Source: Paracoccus isoporae
GTDB taxonomy: Bacteria > Pseudomonadota > Alphaproteobacteria > Rhodobacterales > Rhodobacteraceae
Reading direction: 5' to 3'
Assembly (NCBI RefSeq): GCF_900101865.1
Contig: NZ_FNAH01000005.1
Span: 62,001-126,000 of the forward strand
Length of the DNA: 64,000 nt
The notes below the pieces were generated by a model. The model searched no databases and was not told where the DNA came from. It worked only from the letters and a program-made list of their open reading frames with translations. Shown here piece after piece: positions 33,734 through 42,592 of this stretch; within the stretch, counting starts at the first letter, position 1, and each line of letters starts with the position of its first letter. Both the position numbers and the translations under genes were made by a program.

Positions 33734-36541
33734 ATGTCCAACGCCTTCGGCAAGGGCCACAAGCTTCACCTCATCGACGGCTCGGCCTTCATCTTCCGCG
33801 CCTATCACGCGCTGCCGCCGCTGACGCGCAAATCCGACGGGCTGCCTATCGGTGCGGTCGCGGGGTTCTGCAACATGCTGTGGAAATACGTGCAGGATTC
33901 CAAGGGCGACATGGCGCCGACCCATGTCGCGGTGATTTTCGATCACAGCGCCAAGACCTTCCGCAGCGATCTTTACGCCGACTACAAAGCCAACCGGCCC
34001 CCACCGCCCGAAGACCTCGTGCCGCAATTCCCGCTGACCCGCGAGGCGACGAAGGCCTTCAACATCGCCTGCATCGAGCTGGAGAATTTCGAGGCCGACG
34101 ACATCATCGCAACGCTCGCCTGCCAGGCGCGCGAGGCCGGGGGCGAGGCGGTCATCATCAGTTCCGACAAGGATCTGATGCAGCTTGTGGGCGACGGGGT
34201 GACCATGCTCGACCCGATCAAGAACAAGGAGATCGGGCCGGAAGAGGTCGAGGAGAAATTCGGCGTCGGCCCGGATCGCGTCGTCGATATCCAGGCGCTT
34301 GCCGGGGATTCGGTCGATAACGTGCCGGGCGCGCCGGGGATCGGGATCAAGACGGCGGCGCTGCTGATCAACGAATACGGCGATCTGGAAACGCTGCTGG
34401 CGCGTGCCGACGAGATCAAGCAGCCCAAGCGCCGCCAGACGCTGATCGACTTTGCCGATCAGATCCGGGTGTCGAAGCAATTGGTGCAGCTCGATTGCGA
34501 AACCCCGCTGGATTTCACGCTGGAAACGCTGGAGCTGCGCGACCCGGAGCCGGAGACGCTGCTGGGATTCCTGACCGAGATGGAGTTCCGCACGCTGACC
34601 AACCGCGTGGCCGAGAAATTCGAGGTCGAAGCCCCGTCCGTGCCCGACACGCCAGCCGCCCCGCAGGGCGAGGCCGCGGCGGGGCCGGACTGGCCGGAGA
34701 TCGACCGCGACGGATACGAGACCGTGGCCACCGAAGACGCGCTCGATAGCTGGATCGCGCGGATCGCGGAGGCGGGGGCCGTCGCCATCGACACGGAGAC
34801 CACCGGGCTGAACGAAATGACCGCCGATCTGGTCGGCATCTCGCTCTGTGTCGAGGCGGGATCGGCCTGCTACATCCCGGTCGGCCATGTCTCGGGCGGC
34901 GGCGATCTGTTCGGCTCTGGCGCGAAATCCGACGGGCAGTTGGACATGGATCTGGTGCTCGGAAAGCTGAAGCCGCTGCTTGAGGACGCGGCGATCCTGA
35001 AGATCGGGCAGAACATCAAATATGACTGGAAGATCCTCGCCCGGCTCGGCATCCGCATGACGCCGATCGAGGATACGATGCTGCTCTCCTATGCGCTCTC
35101 CGCCGGGGACGGAGGGCACGGCATGGATGCGCTGTCCGAGCGGGTGCTGGGCCACACCACCATGCCGATCAAGGATCTGATCGGATCGGGCAAGTCGCAG
35201 ATCGGCTTCGAGCAGGTCGAGATCGCCAAGGCCACGCCCTACGCCGCCGAGGATGCAGAAGTCACGTGGCGGCTCTGGCAGATGCTGCGCCCGCAGCTTT
35301 CGCCCAACCGGGTGACCACCGCCTACGAGACGCTGGAACGCCCGATGGTGCCGGTTCTGGCGGATATGGAGATGGCCGGGATCAAGGTCGATCCCGAGCA
35401 TCTGGCGCGCATGTCGAATGTGTTCGCGCAGAAAATGGCCGGGCTGGAGGATGAGATCCACGAGCTTGCCGGGCAGAAATTCAACGTGGGCTCGCCCAAG
35501 CAGTTGGGCGAAATCCTGTTCGACAAGATGGGGCTTGCGGGCGGCAAGCAGGGCAAGACCGGGGCCTATTCGACAAGCGCCGATGTGCTGGAGGATCTGG
35601 CGGCGGAAGGCCATGACCTGCCCGCCCGCGTGCTGGACTGGCGCGGCATGTCCAAGCTGAAATCGACCTATACCGATGCGCTGCAAACCCATGTGAACGC
35701 CGATACCGGGCGGGTCCATACGTCGTATTCGATCACCGGGGCGCAGACCGGGCGGCTGGCCTCGACCGATCCGAATTTGCAGAATATCCCGATCCGCACC
35801 GAAGAGGGCCGCCGCATCCGCGAGGCGTTCATCGCCACGCCGGGGCACAGGCTGGTGGCGCTCGATTACAGCCAGATCGAGCTGCGGATCCTGGCCCATG
35901 TCGCCGATATTCCGGCGCTGAAACAGGCCTTCCGCGACGGGATCGACATTCACGCCATGACCGCGAGCCAGATGTTCGGCGTGCCCATCGAGGGCATGGA
36001 CCCGATGATCCGCCGTCAGGCCAAGGCGATCAATTTCGGGGTGATCTATGGCATCTCGGGCTTTGGGCTGTCGCGCAATCTGCGCATCCCGCGGGCCGAG
36101 GCGCAGGCCTTCATCGACACGTATTTCGAGCGTTTCCCGGAAATCCGGGCCTATATGGACAAGACCGTCGAGGACGCCAAGCGCGACGGTTTCGTGCGCA
36201 CGATCTTTGGCCGCCGCATCATGACGCCGGGGATCAACACCAAGGGTCCGGCGGCGGGCGGGGCGCGGCGCGCGGCGATCAATGCGCCCATTCAGGGGGC
36301 CGCGGCCGACATCATCCGCCGCGCGATGATCCGCATGCCTGCCGCGATCCGGGATCTGCCCGCGAAGATGCTGTTGCAGGTCCATGACGAACTGGTCTTC
36401 GAGGTCGAGGACAAGGCGGTGGACGATCTGGTCGACGCGGCGCGCGGGGTGATGGAGGGCGCGGCGGAGCCGGCGGTGAAGCTGTCCGTGCCGCTGGTGG
36501 TCGATGCCGGCACCGGGGAAAGCTGGGCCGCCGCGCATTGA
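33734..36541 (+). CDS. polA: DNA polymerase I
   Basis: Okazaki-fragment processing and repair polymerase, 935 residues, full length. The 5'-nuclease domain spans about 1-300 (LHLIDGSAFIFRAYHALPPL). The 3'-5' exonuclease domain spans about 340-530 and keeps its catalytic acids (Asp353/Glu355 in IDTETTG), so proofreading is probably active. The polymerase domain covers about 560-935, with motif A at Asp711 (LDYSQIELR) and motif C at Asp885 (VHDE). It is convergent with the DUF2125 gene. The minus strand carries a long open frame across it, which is an artefact of GC-rich codon use. Confidence 0.97.
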   Translation: MSNAFGKGHKLHLIDGSAFIFRAYHALPPLTRKSDGLPIGAVAGFCNMLWKYVQDSKGDMAPTHVAVIFDHSAKTFRSDLYADYKANRPPPPEDLVPQFPLTREATKAFNIACIELENFEADDIIATLACQAREAGGEAVIISSDKDLMQLVGDGVTMLDPIKNKEIGPEEVEEKFGVGPDRVVDIQALAGDSVDNVPGAPGIGIKTAALLINEYGDLETLLARADEIKQPKRRQTLIDFADQIRVSKQLVQLDCETPLDFTLETLELRDPEPETLLGFLTEMEFRTLTNRVAEKFEVEAPSVPDTPAAPQGEAAAGPDWPEIDRDGYETVATEDALDSWIARIAEAGAVAIDTETTGLNEMTADLVGISLCVEAGSACYIPVGHVSGGGDLFGSGAKSDGQLDMDLVLGKLKPLLEDAAILKIGQNIKYDWKILARLGIRMTPIEDTMLLSYALSAGDGGHGMDALSERVLGHTTMPIKDLIGSGKSQIGFEQVEIAKATPYAAEDAEVTWRLWQMLRPQLSPNRVTTAYETLERPMVPVLADMEMAGIKVDPEHLARMSNVFAQKMAGLEDEIHELAGQKFNVGSPKQLGEILFDKMGLAGGKQGKTGAYSTSADVLEDLAAEGHDLPARVLDWRGMSKLKSTYTDALQTHVNADTGRVHTSYSITGAQTGRLASTDPNLQNIPIRTEEGRRIREAFIATPGHRLVALDYSQIELRILAHVADIPALKQAFRDGIDIHAMTASQMFGVPIEGMDPMIRRQAKAINFGVIYGISGFGLSRNLRIPRAEAQAFIDTYFERFPEIRAYMDKTVEDAKRDGFVRTIFGRRIMTPGINTKGPAAGGARRAAINAPIQGAAADIIRRAMIRMPAAIRDLPAKMLLQVHDELVFEVEDKAVDDLVDAARGVMEGAAEPAVKLSVPLVVDAGTGESWAAAH

Positions 36542-36628
36542 CCGCACGACCCGCCGTTGCGTGACGGGGGGCGCGGGGACGCGCGCGGCAGAGTTGGCCC
36601 ATCAGCCGCGGGGCCGGGCGGGGCGATC

Positions 36629-37708
36629 TTATCCCAGCAGACGCGGCGCCGGGCCGAGCGGGACCGGACCCAGCCGCATCTCGCCATCCTTCAGGATCAG
36701 CGGCAGCCGGATCTGTCCCGGCTCCGCCCTGGGCAGCGACACGGCCTCGTCGGTAAAGATCTCGGTGGCCTCCGCCGCCTCTTCCGCCACCTCGGCCGAG
36801 GTGGAGGCGAGATCCTCCGCCGCCGGCTCCTCGGCATCGCCGGGCAGGCTGGTTCCGGCCATGTTGTGGATCAGCGCACGGGCCAGCAATGCACCGTTCT
36901 CCGGGATCAGCCCGGCGGTGACCGCCGCGTCGATGAAGCCCTGCGCGTCATCGGTGTAGAAGGCGGCCTCGCCGCTGGCAAAGCCGTTCGCATCCGCCTC
37001 CACCCGGCCGAGCAGGCGGGCCTGCATCCTGCCCAGCTTGAACTCGACGCCGTGGGTCTGGATCCCGGTCAGGGACGGGGGCGGCGCGGCGCCTTCCAGC
37101 ACTCGGCGGTCGGGCACGGCGCTCAGCCAGGCCTGCACCGGCCCGGCGATCTGCAATCGGTCCGCCAGCCCGGCGAGGGCAATGTCCTGCACCGAGATGT
37201 CGATGTTGTAGGCCGTGGCCGAGCCCGCCGGGGCGGCGCTGCCGCGATGCACCTGCCGCGCGGCCAGATCCGCCGCGCCCAGCATCTGCGCCCCGCCAAG
37301 CGAGAGCTCGCGCGCGGTCAGCCCGGCGCTGCGGATCGCCAGCCCATGGGTCGGCGCGAAGGAGGCCTGCGCCACGCCTTCGGCCAGCGTCAGATCGAAC
37401 GGGGTGGCCCCGACGCGCAGCGCCATGACATTCGGCAGGTCCACCGTCAGCGTGTTCGGTGCCGTGAGCGGGGCATAGACCTCCATCCCCGGTGCGCTGA
37501 ACCCGTTCTCGGCATCGCCATATTCGACATCGCGCATCCGCAGCCCGACCCGCGCGGGGTTGCGCAGCGGCGAGACCTCCGATGCCGCGATCTGCGGGTT
37601 GTCCCCGACCATCGCGCCGACCCGGTTGCTCAGCCAGGTTTCGCCGCCAAACCAGGCAGCACCTACCGCAATCGCGAGGATCGCCGTTCCGAGAAGCAGT
37701 TTGCTCAT
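36629..37708 (-). CDS. DUF2125-family envelope protein
   Basis: About 359 residues from the ATG at 37708; an ATG 51 nt further upstream adds a basic stretch. An N-terminal hydrophobic helix (residues 3-22, LLLGTAILAIAVGAAWFGG) acts as a signal anchor. The rest is a beta-rich periplasmic domain of the DUF2125 type, common in alphaproteobacteria and without known function. A Glu/Ala-rich, low-complexity stretch lies near residues 290-325. It converges on polA and is divergent from the ChaC gene with a 64-bp gap. Confidence 0.8.
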   Translation of the reverse strand: MSKLLLGTAILAIAVGAAWFGGETWLSNRVGAMVGDNPQIAASEVSPLRNPARVGLRMRDVEYGDAENGFSAPGMEVYAPLTAPNTLTVDLPNVMALRVGATPFDLTLAEGVAQASFAPTHGLAIRSAGLTARELSLGGAQMLGAADLAARQVHRGSAAPAGSATAYNIDISVQDIALAGLADRLQIAGPVQAWLSAVPDRRVLEGAAPPPSLTGIQTHGVEFKLGRMQARLLGRVEADANGFASGEAAFYTDDAQGFIDAAVTAGLIPENGALLARALIHNMAGTSLPGDAEEPAAEDLASTSAEVAEEAAEATEIFTDEAVSLPRAEPGQIRLPLILKDGEMRLGPVPLGPAPRLLG

Positions 37709-37772
37709 AGTCCCGTCCGTGTGTCTCCGGGCCAGCTTGAACCGGCCGCTGTCAGGCATAGTATGCCATCTT

Positions 37773-38324
37773 ATGACGCAGTTACGAGACAGTGACGAGA
37801 ATTGGTTATTCGCCTATGGCTCGCTGATGTGGGATCCGCGGGTGAACGTGGCGGAACGGGTGACCGCGACGCTGGACGGGTATCACCGCAGCTTCTGCCT
37901 GCGCTCCTATCACTATCGCGGCACGCCGGAAAGTCCGGGGCTGGTGCTGGGGCTGGACGCGGCGGAGGGCGCATGCTGCAGGGGCGTCGCCCTGAGGATC
38001 GGGGCGGAGGACTGGCCGGAGGCGATTGCCGCGGTGCGCGAACGCGAGCTGGTGACGGATGCCTATCGCGAGGCTGTCCTGCCGCTGCGCCTGTCCGACG
38101 GGCGCGAGGTGATGGCCATCGCTTACGTGATGCGGCCCGATCACGAGCAATATGCGGGCGGGCTTTGCGCCCGCGAACAGGCCCGGATCATCGCCGCGGC
38201 GGTGGGCGGGCGCGGTCCGAACCGCGACTACCTTTACAACACGGCGGCACATCTGGCCGAGCTCGGCCTGCCCGATCCCGAGCTGGATGCGCTCGCCCGC
38301 GAAGTCCGTCAGTTATCCGGTTGA
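37773..38324 (+). CDS. chaC: Gamma-glutamylcyclotransferase, ChaC family
   Basis: Cytoplasmic enzyme of 183 residues that cleaves glutathione to 5-oxoproline and Cys-Gly. The substrate loop WLFAYGSLMWDP (residues 11-22) and the catalytic-acid segment RERELVTDAY are present, followed by the conserved HEQYAGG and YLYNTAAHL. Start 37773 is inside a longer open frame; it fits the family and leaves the divergent promoter free. Confidence 0.9.
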   Translation: MTQLRDSDENWLFAYGSLMWDPRVNVAERVTATLDGYHRSFCLRSYHYRGTPESPGLVLGLDAAEGACCRGVALRIGAEDWPEAIAAVRERELVTDAYREAVLPLRLSDGREVMAIAYVMRPDHEQYAGGLCAREQARIIAAAVGGRGPNRDYLYNTAAHLAELGLPDPELDALAREVRQLSG

Positions 38325-38403
38325 AACTTTTAAATAGGCGGTTGGCAGTTTCAGTGGCACTGATAAAGTCGGTCCCGAGTTCCTGCCCGCCCGGAGTTGC
38401 GTA

Positions 38404-40182
38404 ATGAGCACCGACACGCCGTCCGATCCCGACCGCCCCGAACAGCCGGGGCCGGATGCCGATCCGGCGCGGCGACCGGGGGCGCAGCCGGCGCGGGGCG
38501 CGCAGGGCACGGCCGCGCCGGGCACGGAAGGGCCGGGCACGGAAGGGCCCGGACGCCGCGAGATGGCCGGCGCGCGCAGCGTCACCGATCCGGCACCGCG
38601 CCCGACCCGGCGGCTGACCGCGCGCCGCGCGCAGGAGCGCAAGGTCACGCAGCCGCATTTCGGCCAGCCGGTGCGCCAGATCGTGATGATGCTGATCGTG
38701 CTGGTTCTGGTCGGCTTTGGCGGCTGGTTCGCCTATGGTCGCATCCTGCCGATCTTCGCCGCAAACCCGTGGCTGAACGGGCTGATCCTGGGCGTGTTCG
38801 TCATCGGCGTGCTGGCCTGTTTCTGGCAGGTCGCGCAGCTTTTCCAGTCGGTGAGCTGGATCGAGCGCTTCGCCGAACGCCGCCGCAACGCCATCGAGAA
38901 GGGCGTCGCCGCGGTGGGCGCAGGCGATGACCGCCCGCCGCGCCTGCTGGCGCCGCTGGCCGCCCTGCTGGGCGCGCGGGGACCGATCGGCGGGGTGATC
39001 TCCACCGGCTCGGCCCGCTCGATCCTCGAATCGGTGGCGACCCGCATCGAGGAGGCGCGCGACATCACGCGCTATCTGTCCAACCTTCTGATCTTCCTGG
39101 GTCTGCTGGGGACGTTCTACGGGCTGGCGACGACGGTGCCGGCGGTGGTCGAGACGATCCGGGCGCTCGCCCCGCAGGAAGGCCAGAGCGGGCTGGAGCT
39201 GTTCGACAACCTGATGACCGGGCTGGAGGCGCAGCTTGGCGGCATGGCGGTGGCGTTTTCTTCGTCCCTGCTGGGGCTGGCGGGCTCGCTGGTCGTCGGG
39301 CTGCTGGAGCTGTTCGCGACTCACGGCCAGAACCGCTTCTATCGCGAACTGGAGGAGTGGCTGTCGGGCTTCACGAGGCTGGGGCTGTCCAGCGACGACG
39401 GCGACAAGCTGGATCAGGCCAGCATTCTGGGCTTTCTGGACCAGATCGCCGCGCAGATGGCCGAGATGCAGGCCTTCTATACCGAGCGCGACGAGATCCG
39501 CGAGCAGGAGGCGATCGAGGCCGATGAGCGGGTGCTGCTGATGGCCCGCAACGTCGAACGGCTGGGCCAGTTCATGCTGGACGATTCCGAGGCGAACGTG
39601 TCCAGCATGGTCGATATGGCCCGTTCCATGTCGCGGCTGACCGAGGGGCAGGACCGTCTGATCGACGCCGTCGAACGCCAGCCGCGCGACACAGATGCGC
39701 TTGCCGGGGCCGTGGCCCGTCTGGGCGAGGGGCAGGAGCGGTTGCACGCCGTGCTGGAGCGCCGCCCGGACGAGGCGGGCGAGATCGCGCGGGCCATTGC
39801 GCGGCTGGAGGAGTCGCAGCAACGGCATTACGACCGCCAGGCCGAGGCCGGGCCGGGCGGAACGGACGCGGCGCTGTCTCGCGTGATGGCACAGCTTGTC
39901 GAGGGGCAGGACCGGCTGATCCGCATGGTCGAGCAGAACCCCGCCGATATGGACGAGATGGCCCGCGCGCTGACCCGGCTGGCCGATGCGCAGGACCGGA
40001 TGATCGCCGCGTCGGGCGGACATGGCGCGGACCCGCAAACCTTGCGGCATCTGCGCTCGATCGACGAGGCGATGACCCGCATGCTCGACCACGATCAGAC
40101 CTCCAGCCAGCTCGAGAGCTACGAGCTGCGCCGTGAAATCGTCGAGCTGACAGAGGCGCTGCGCGCGCTCGGGCGGTCCTGA
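38404..40182 (+). CDS. MotA/TolQ/ExbB-like proton-channel protein with long repeated cytoplasmic tail
   Basis: A 592-residue inner-membrane protein. Residues 1-80 are Pro/Gly/Ala-rich and basic. Four helices follow at about 92-111, 124-147, 224-245 and 277-304; the last two (LIFLGLLGTFYGLATTV and LGGMAVAFSSSLLGLAGSL) are the MotA/TolQ-type channel pair. The cytoplasmic tail (310-592) contains tandem repeats starting at residue 411, with consensus RLxEGQDRLIxxVExxP and spacings of 28, 28, 30 and 28 residues, that is, four heptads each. The stop overlaps the start of the MotB-like gene (TGATG). No flagellar or Tol gene is near. It resembles the ZorA half of ion-driven motor pairs, but no Zorya effector gene is present. 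Confidence 0.8.
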   Translation: MSTDTPSDPDRPEQPGPDADPARRPGAQPARGAQGTAAPGTEGPGTEGPGRREMAGARSVTDPAPRPTRRLTARRAQERKVTQPHFGQPVRQIVMMLIVLVLVGFGGWFAYGRILPIFAANPWLNGLILGVFVIGVLACFWQVAQLFQSVSWIERFAERRRNAIEKGVAAVGAGDDRPPRLLAPLAALLGARGPIGGVISTGSARSILESVATRIEEARDITRYLSNLLIFLGLLGTFYGLATTVPAVVETIRALAPQEGQSGLELFDNLMTGLEAQLGGMAVAFSSSLLGLAGSLVVGLLELFATHGQNRFYRELEEWLSGFTRLGLSSDDGDKLDQASILGFLDQIAAQMAEMQAFYTERDEIREQEAIEADERVLLMARNVERLGQFMLDDSEANVSSMVDMARSMSRLTEGQDRLIDAVERQPRDTDALAGAVARLGEGQERLHAVLERRPDEAGEIARAIARLEESQQRHYDRQAEAGPGGTDAALSRVMAQLVEGQDRLIRMVEQNPADMDEMARALTRLADAQDRMIAASGGHGADPQTLRHLRSIDEAMTRMLDHDQTSSQLESYELRREIVELTEALRALGRS

Positions 40183-41828
40183 TGGCCCTGGCGCGCGGGC
40201 GCGGCGCCAGCCGCCTGTCCACGTCGATATGGCCGGGATTCGTCGATGCGATGACGGCGCTGCTGATGGTGCTGATGTTCGTCATCACCATCTTCATGGT
40301 CGTGCAGTCGGTGCTGCGCGACACGGTGGACCGACAGGAAAGCGAACTCGGCACGTTGAGCGAGCAGGTGGCCGGGCTGACCAGCATCCTCGCCATAACA
40401 CGGCAGGAACGCGAGACGGCGCAGAGCGATCTGTCCTCGGCCCGGGACCGACTGAGCGCGTTCGAAGACCAGGTGGCCGGGCTGATCGCCGCGCGCGAGG
40501 CCGAGGCCGAACGCGCCGGTGCGGCAGAGGCGGAGCTGGCCGAGACGCGGCAGCGGCTGGGGTCCACCGAAGAGGAACTGGCCGCGACCGCGCAGCGCCT
40601 GTCCACGGCAGAGGCGACGCTGGACACCACCGCCAATTCGCTCAGCCGGGCGGAACAGGCGCTTGCTTCGGCGCGGACCGAAGTGGATGCGCAGGCAGAG
40701 GCCGCGCGCGAGGCCGCCGCAAGGCGCGAGGCGCTGCAGGCGCTCGTCGAGGAGCTGCGCGCCGATCAGGCCGAGACTGCGGCCGCACTTGGCACCGCGC
40801 AGCAGCAGCTCGACCAGACCGGCAGCGCGCTGAGCGAGGCCGAGGAGCAGCGCCTGGCGGAGGCGGAGGCCGCGCGGCTGCTGCGCGAACGGCTGGCGGA
40901 ATCGGAGGCGGAGCTGACCGCGATGACGCTGTCGCTGGAGGAAAGCCGCCGCGAGGCCGAGGAGACCCTGACCCTGCTGGCCGCCGCCCGCGCCGCGCGC
41001 GAAGAGCTGGACAGCGAGGCGCAGGCGGCGCTGCGCGCGGCCGCCGAGAACGCCAGCGAGGCCGAGCGTCAGGCGGCGCTGCTGGCCGCGGCACGCGAGG
41101 AGCTTGCGGGCGAACAGGCGGCCTCGACCGAGGCGCAGCGCCGGGTGGCCCTGCTGAACGAGCAGGTCGCGGCGCTGAACGGCCAGTTGGCCTCGATCCA
41201 GGCGGCGCTGAACGCGAGCGAGTCTGACAGCGCGGCGGCGGAGGTCGAACTGGAGGAGTTGGGCCAGCAGTTGAACGCAGCGCTGCTTCGCGCCTCGGAG
41301 GAGCAGCGCCAGCGGCTCGCGCTCGAGGAGGCGGAGCGGGTGCGGCTGGAGGAAGAGGCCGCCGACCTGGCCCGCTACCGCTCGGAATTCTTCGGCAGCC
41401 TGCGCGAGATCCTGGAGGGGCGCGACGAGGTCGAGGTGGTCGGCGACCGCTTCGTGTTCCAGTCCGAGGTGCTGTTCGGGCAGGGCGAGGCGACGCTGTC
41501 GGCGGCAGGGCGGCAATCCGTCGCGCGGGTCAGCGACATGCTGATCGAGATCGCGGACACCATCCCGCCGGAGATCGACTGGGTGATCCGGGTGGACGGG
41601 CATACCGACTCGGTGCCGCTCTCGGGTCAGGGGCGCTATCGCGACAACTGGGAGCTCAGCCAGGCGCGCGCCCTTGCGGTTGTGCGCTATATGGTGGACG
41701 ATCTGGGCTTTCCCGCGGGCCGTCTTGCGCCGACCGGGTTCGCCGATACGCGCCCGGTCGCCCCGGAGGACAGCGCGGAAGGGCGGGCGCGGAACCGCCG
41801 GATCGAGTTGAAACTGACGGAGCGCTGA
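40182..41828 (+). CDS. MotB/OmpA-like motor partner with long periplasmic coiled coil
   Basis: A 548-residue protein coupled to the MotA-like gene by a 1-nt overlap. Residues 1-16 are cytoplasmic. One helix follows (17-45, WPGFVDAMTALLMVLMFV) with Asp22 at the position of the proton-carrying Asp of MotB. Then comes an Ala/Glu-rich coiled coil of about 350 residues, and a C-terminal OmpA peptidoglycan-binding domain (about 430-548) with VDGHTDSVPLSG, LSQARALAVV and RNRRIEL. MotB spacers are far shorter, so this would span most of the periplasm. Its stop overlaps the next start by 1 nt. Confidence 0.85.
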   Translation: MALARGRGASRLSTSIWPGFVDAMTALLMVLMFVITIFMVVQSVLRDTVDRQESELGTLSEQVAGLTSILAITRQERETAQSDLSSARDRLSAFEDQVAGLIAAREAEAERAGAAEAELAETRQRLGSTEEELAATAQRLSTAEATLDTTANSLSRAEQALASARTEVDAQAEAAREAAARREALQALVEELRADQAETAAALGTAQQQLDQTGSALSEAEEQRLAEAEAARLLRERLAESEAELTAMTLSLEESRREAEETLTLLAAARAAREELDSEAQAALRAAAENASEAERQAALLAAAREELAGEQAASTEAQRRVALLNEQVAALNGQLASIQAALNASESDSAAAEVELEELGQQLNAALLRASEEQRQRLALEEAERVRLEEEAADLARYRSEFFGSLREILEGRDEVEVVGDRFVFQSEVLFGQGEATLSAAGRQSVARVSDMLIEIADTIPPEIDWVIRVDGHTDSVPLSGQGRYRDNWELSQARALAVVRYMVDDLGFPAGRLAPTGFADTRPVAPEDSAEGRARNRRIELKLTER

Positions 41829-42592
41829 TGCCCGAGCAAGCGATGACCGAATATCTGGAGACAGCGCAGGGCCGCCGCATCGCCTATGCGCGTCAGCCGG
41901 GCGCGGGGCCGGGCGTGGTGTTTCTGGGCGGGTTCAAATCCGACATGCGCGGCACCAAGGCGGAGCATCTGGCGGATTGGGCGGCAGCAAACGGCCGCGC
42001 CTATCTGCGGCTGGATTATTCCGGCCACGGCGAATCGGGTGGCGCCTTCGAGGATGGCGCGATCGGGGATTGGGCCGAGGATGCGATGGCGGCGATCACG
42101 GGCCTGACCGCGGGGCCGCAAGTGCTTGTCGGCTCGTCCATGGGTGGCTGGATCGCGCTGCTCGTGGCGCGCGAGATGCCTGCGCGGGTGGCCGGGCTGG
42201 TCGGCATCGCCGCCGCACCGGATTTCACCGAGAACGGCTTCTGGTCCGGCTTCACCGAGGAACAGCGCGCGACCCTGATGGACGCGGGGCGCGTCGCGCT
42301 GCCCTCCGAATATGACGATGCGCCTTATGTCATCACCCGCCGCCTGATCGAGGACGGGCGCAACCGGCTGGTGCTCGACCGGCCGCTCGCCCTGCCGTTC
42401 CCGGTGCGGCTTCTGCAGGGCACGGCGGATGCGGATGTGCCGGTGGACTGGGCGATGCGGCTGCTGGATCACCCCGAGAGCCCCGATCTGCGGCTGACGC
42501 TGGTCAAGGGGGCCGATCACCGGTTCTCGACGCCGGATTGCCTCAGCCTGATCGAGACGGCGATCACCGAGGTTCTACGTGGCCGGACGTGA
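41828..42592 (+). CDS. Alpha/beta hydrolase, ABHD10-like
   Basis: A 254-residue cytoplasmic alpha/beta-fold hydrolase. The nucleophile elbow is GSSMGGW (Ser near residue 103), the acid is in GTADADVPV, and the histidine is in KGADHRFS. An early LRLDYSGHGESGG block is typical of ABHD10-type thioesterase/esterase relatives. It overlaps the MotB-like gene by 1 nt and the next hydrolase by 14 nt, so all four genes from 38404 form one operon. Substrate unknown; ABHD10 relatives cleave acyl thioesters. Confidence 0.85.
   Translation: MPEQAMTEYLETAQGRRIAYARQPGAGPGVVFLGGFKSDMRGTKAEHLADWAAANGRAYLRLDYSGHGESGGAFEDGAIGDWAEDAMAAITGLTAGPQVLVGSSMGGWIALLVAREMPARVAGLVGIAAAPDFTENGFWSGFTEEQRATLMDAGRVALPSEYDDAPYVITRRLIEDGRNRLVLDRPLALPFPVRLLQGTADADVPVDWAMRLLDHPESPDLRLTLVKGADHRFSTPDCLSLIETAITEVLRGRT

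Noticed and set aside
32705..36547. 1280-residue open frame on the minus strand across polA
   Set aside because: It is antisense to a complete, well-conserved polA. The translation is His/Arg/Gly/Asp-rich without domains, a typical GC-rich shadow frame.
38404..41828. Zorya anti-phage defence call for the MotA/MotB-like pair
   Set aside because: No ZorC, ZorD or ZorE-like helicase or nuclease gene is adjacent, and the surroundings are housekeeping. Only the motor architecture is similar, so I keep it as an uncharacterised motor pair.
38404..41828. Flagellar motAB or tolQR assignment
   Set aside because: No flagellar or tol/pal genes are nearby, and the tail and coiled-coil lengths far exceed those of MotA/MotB or TolQ/TolR.
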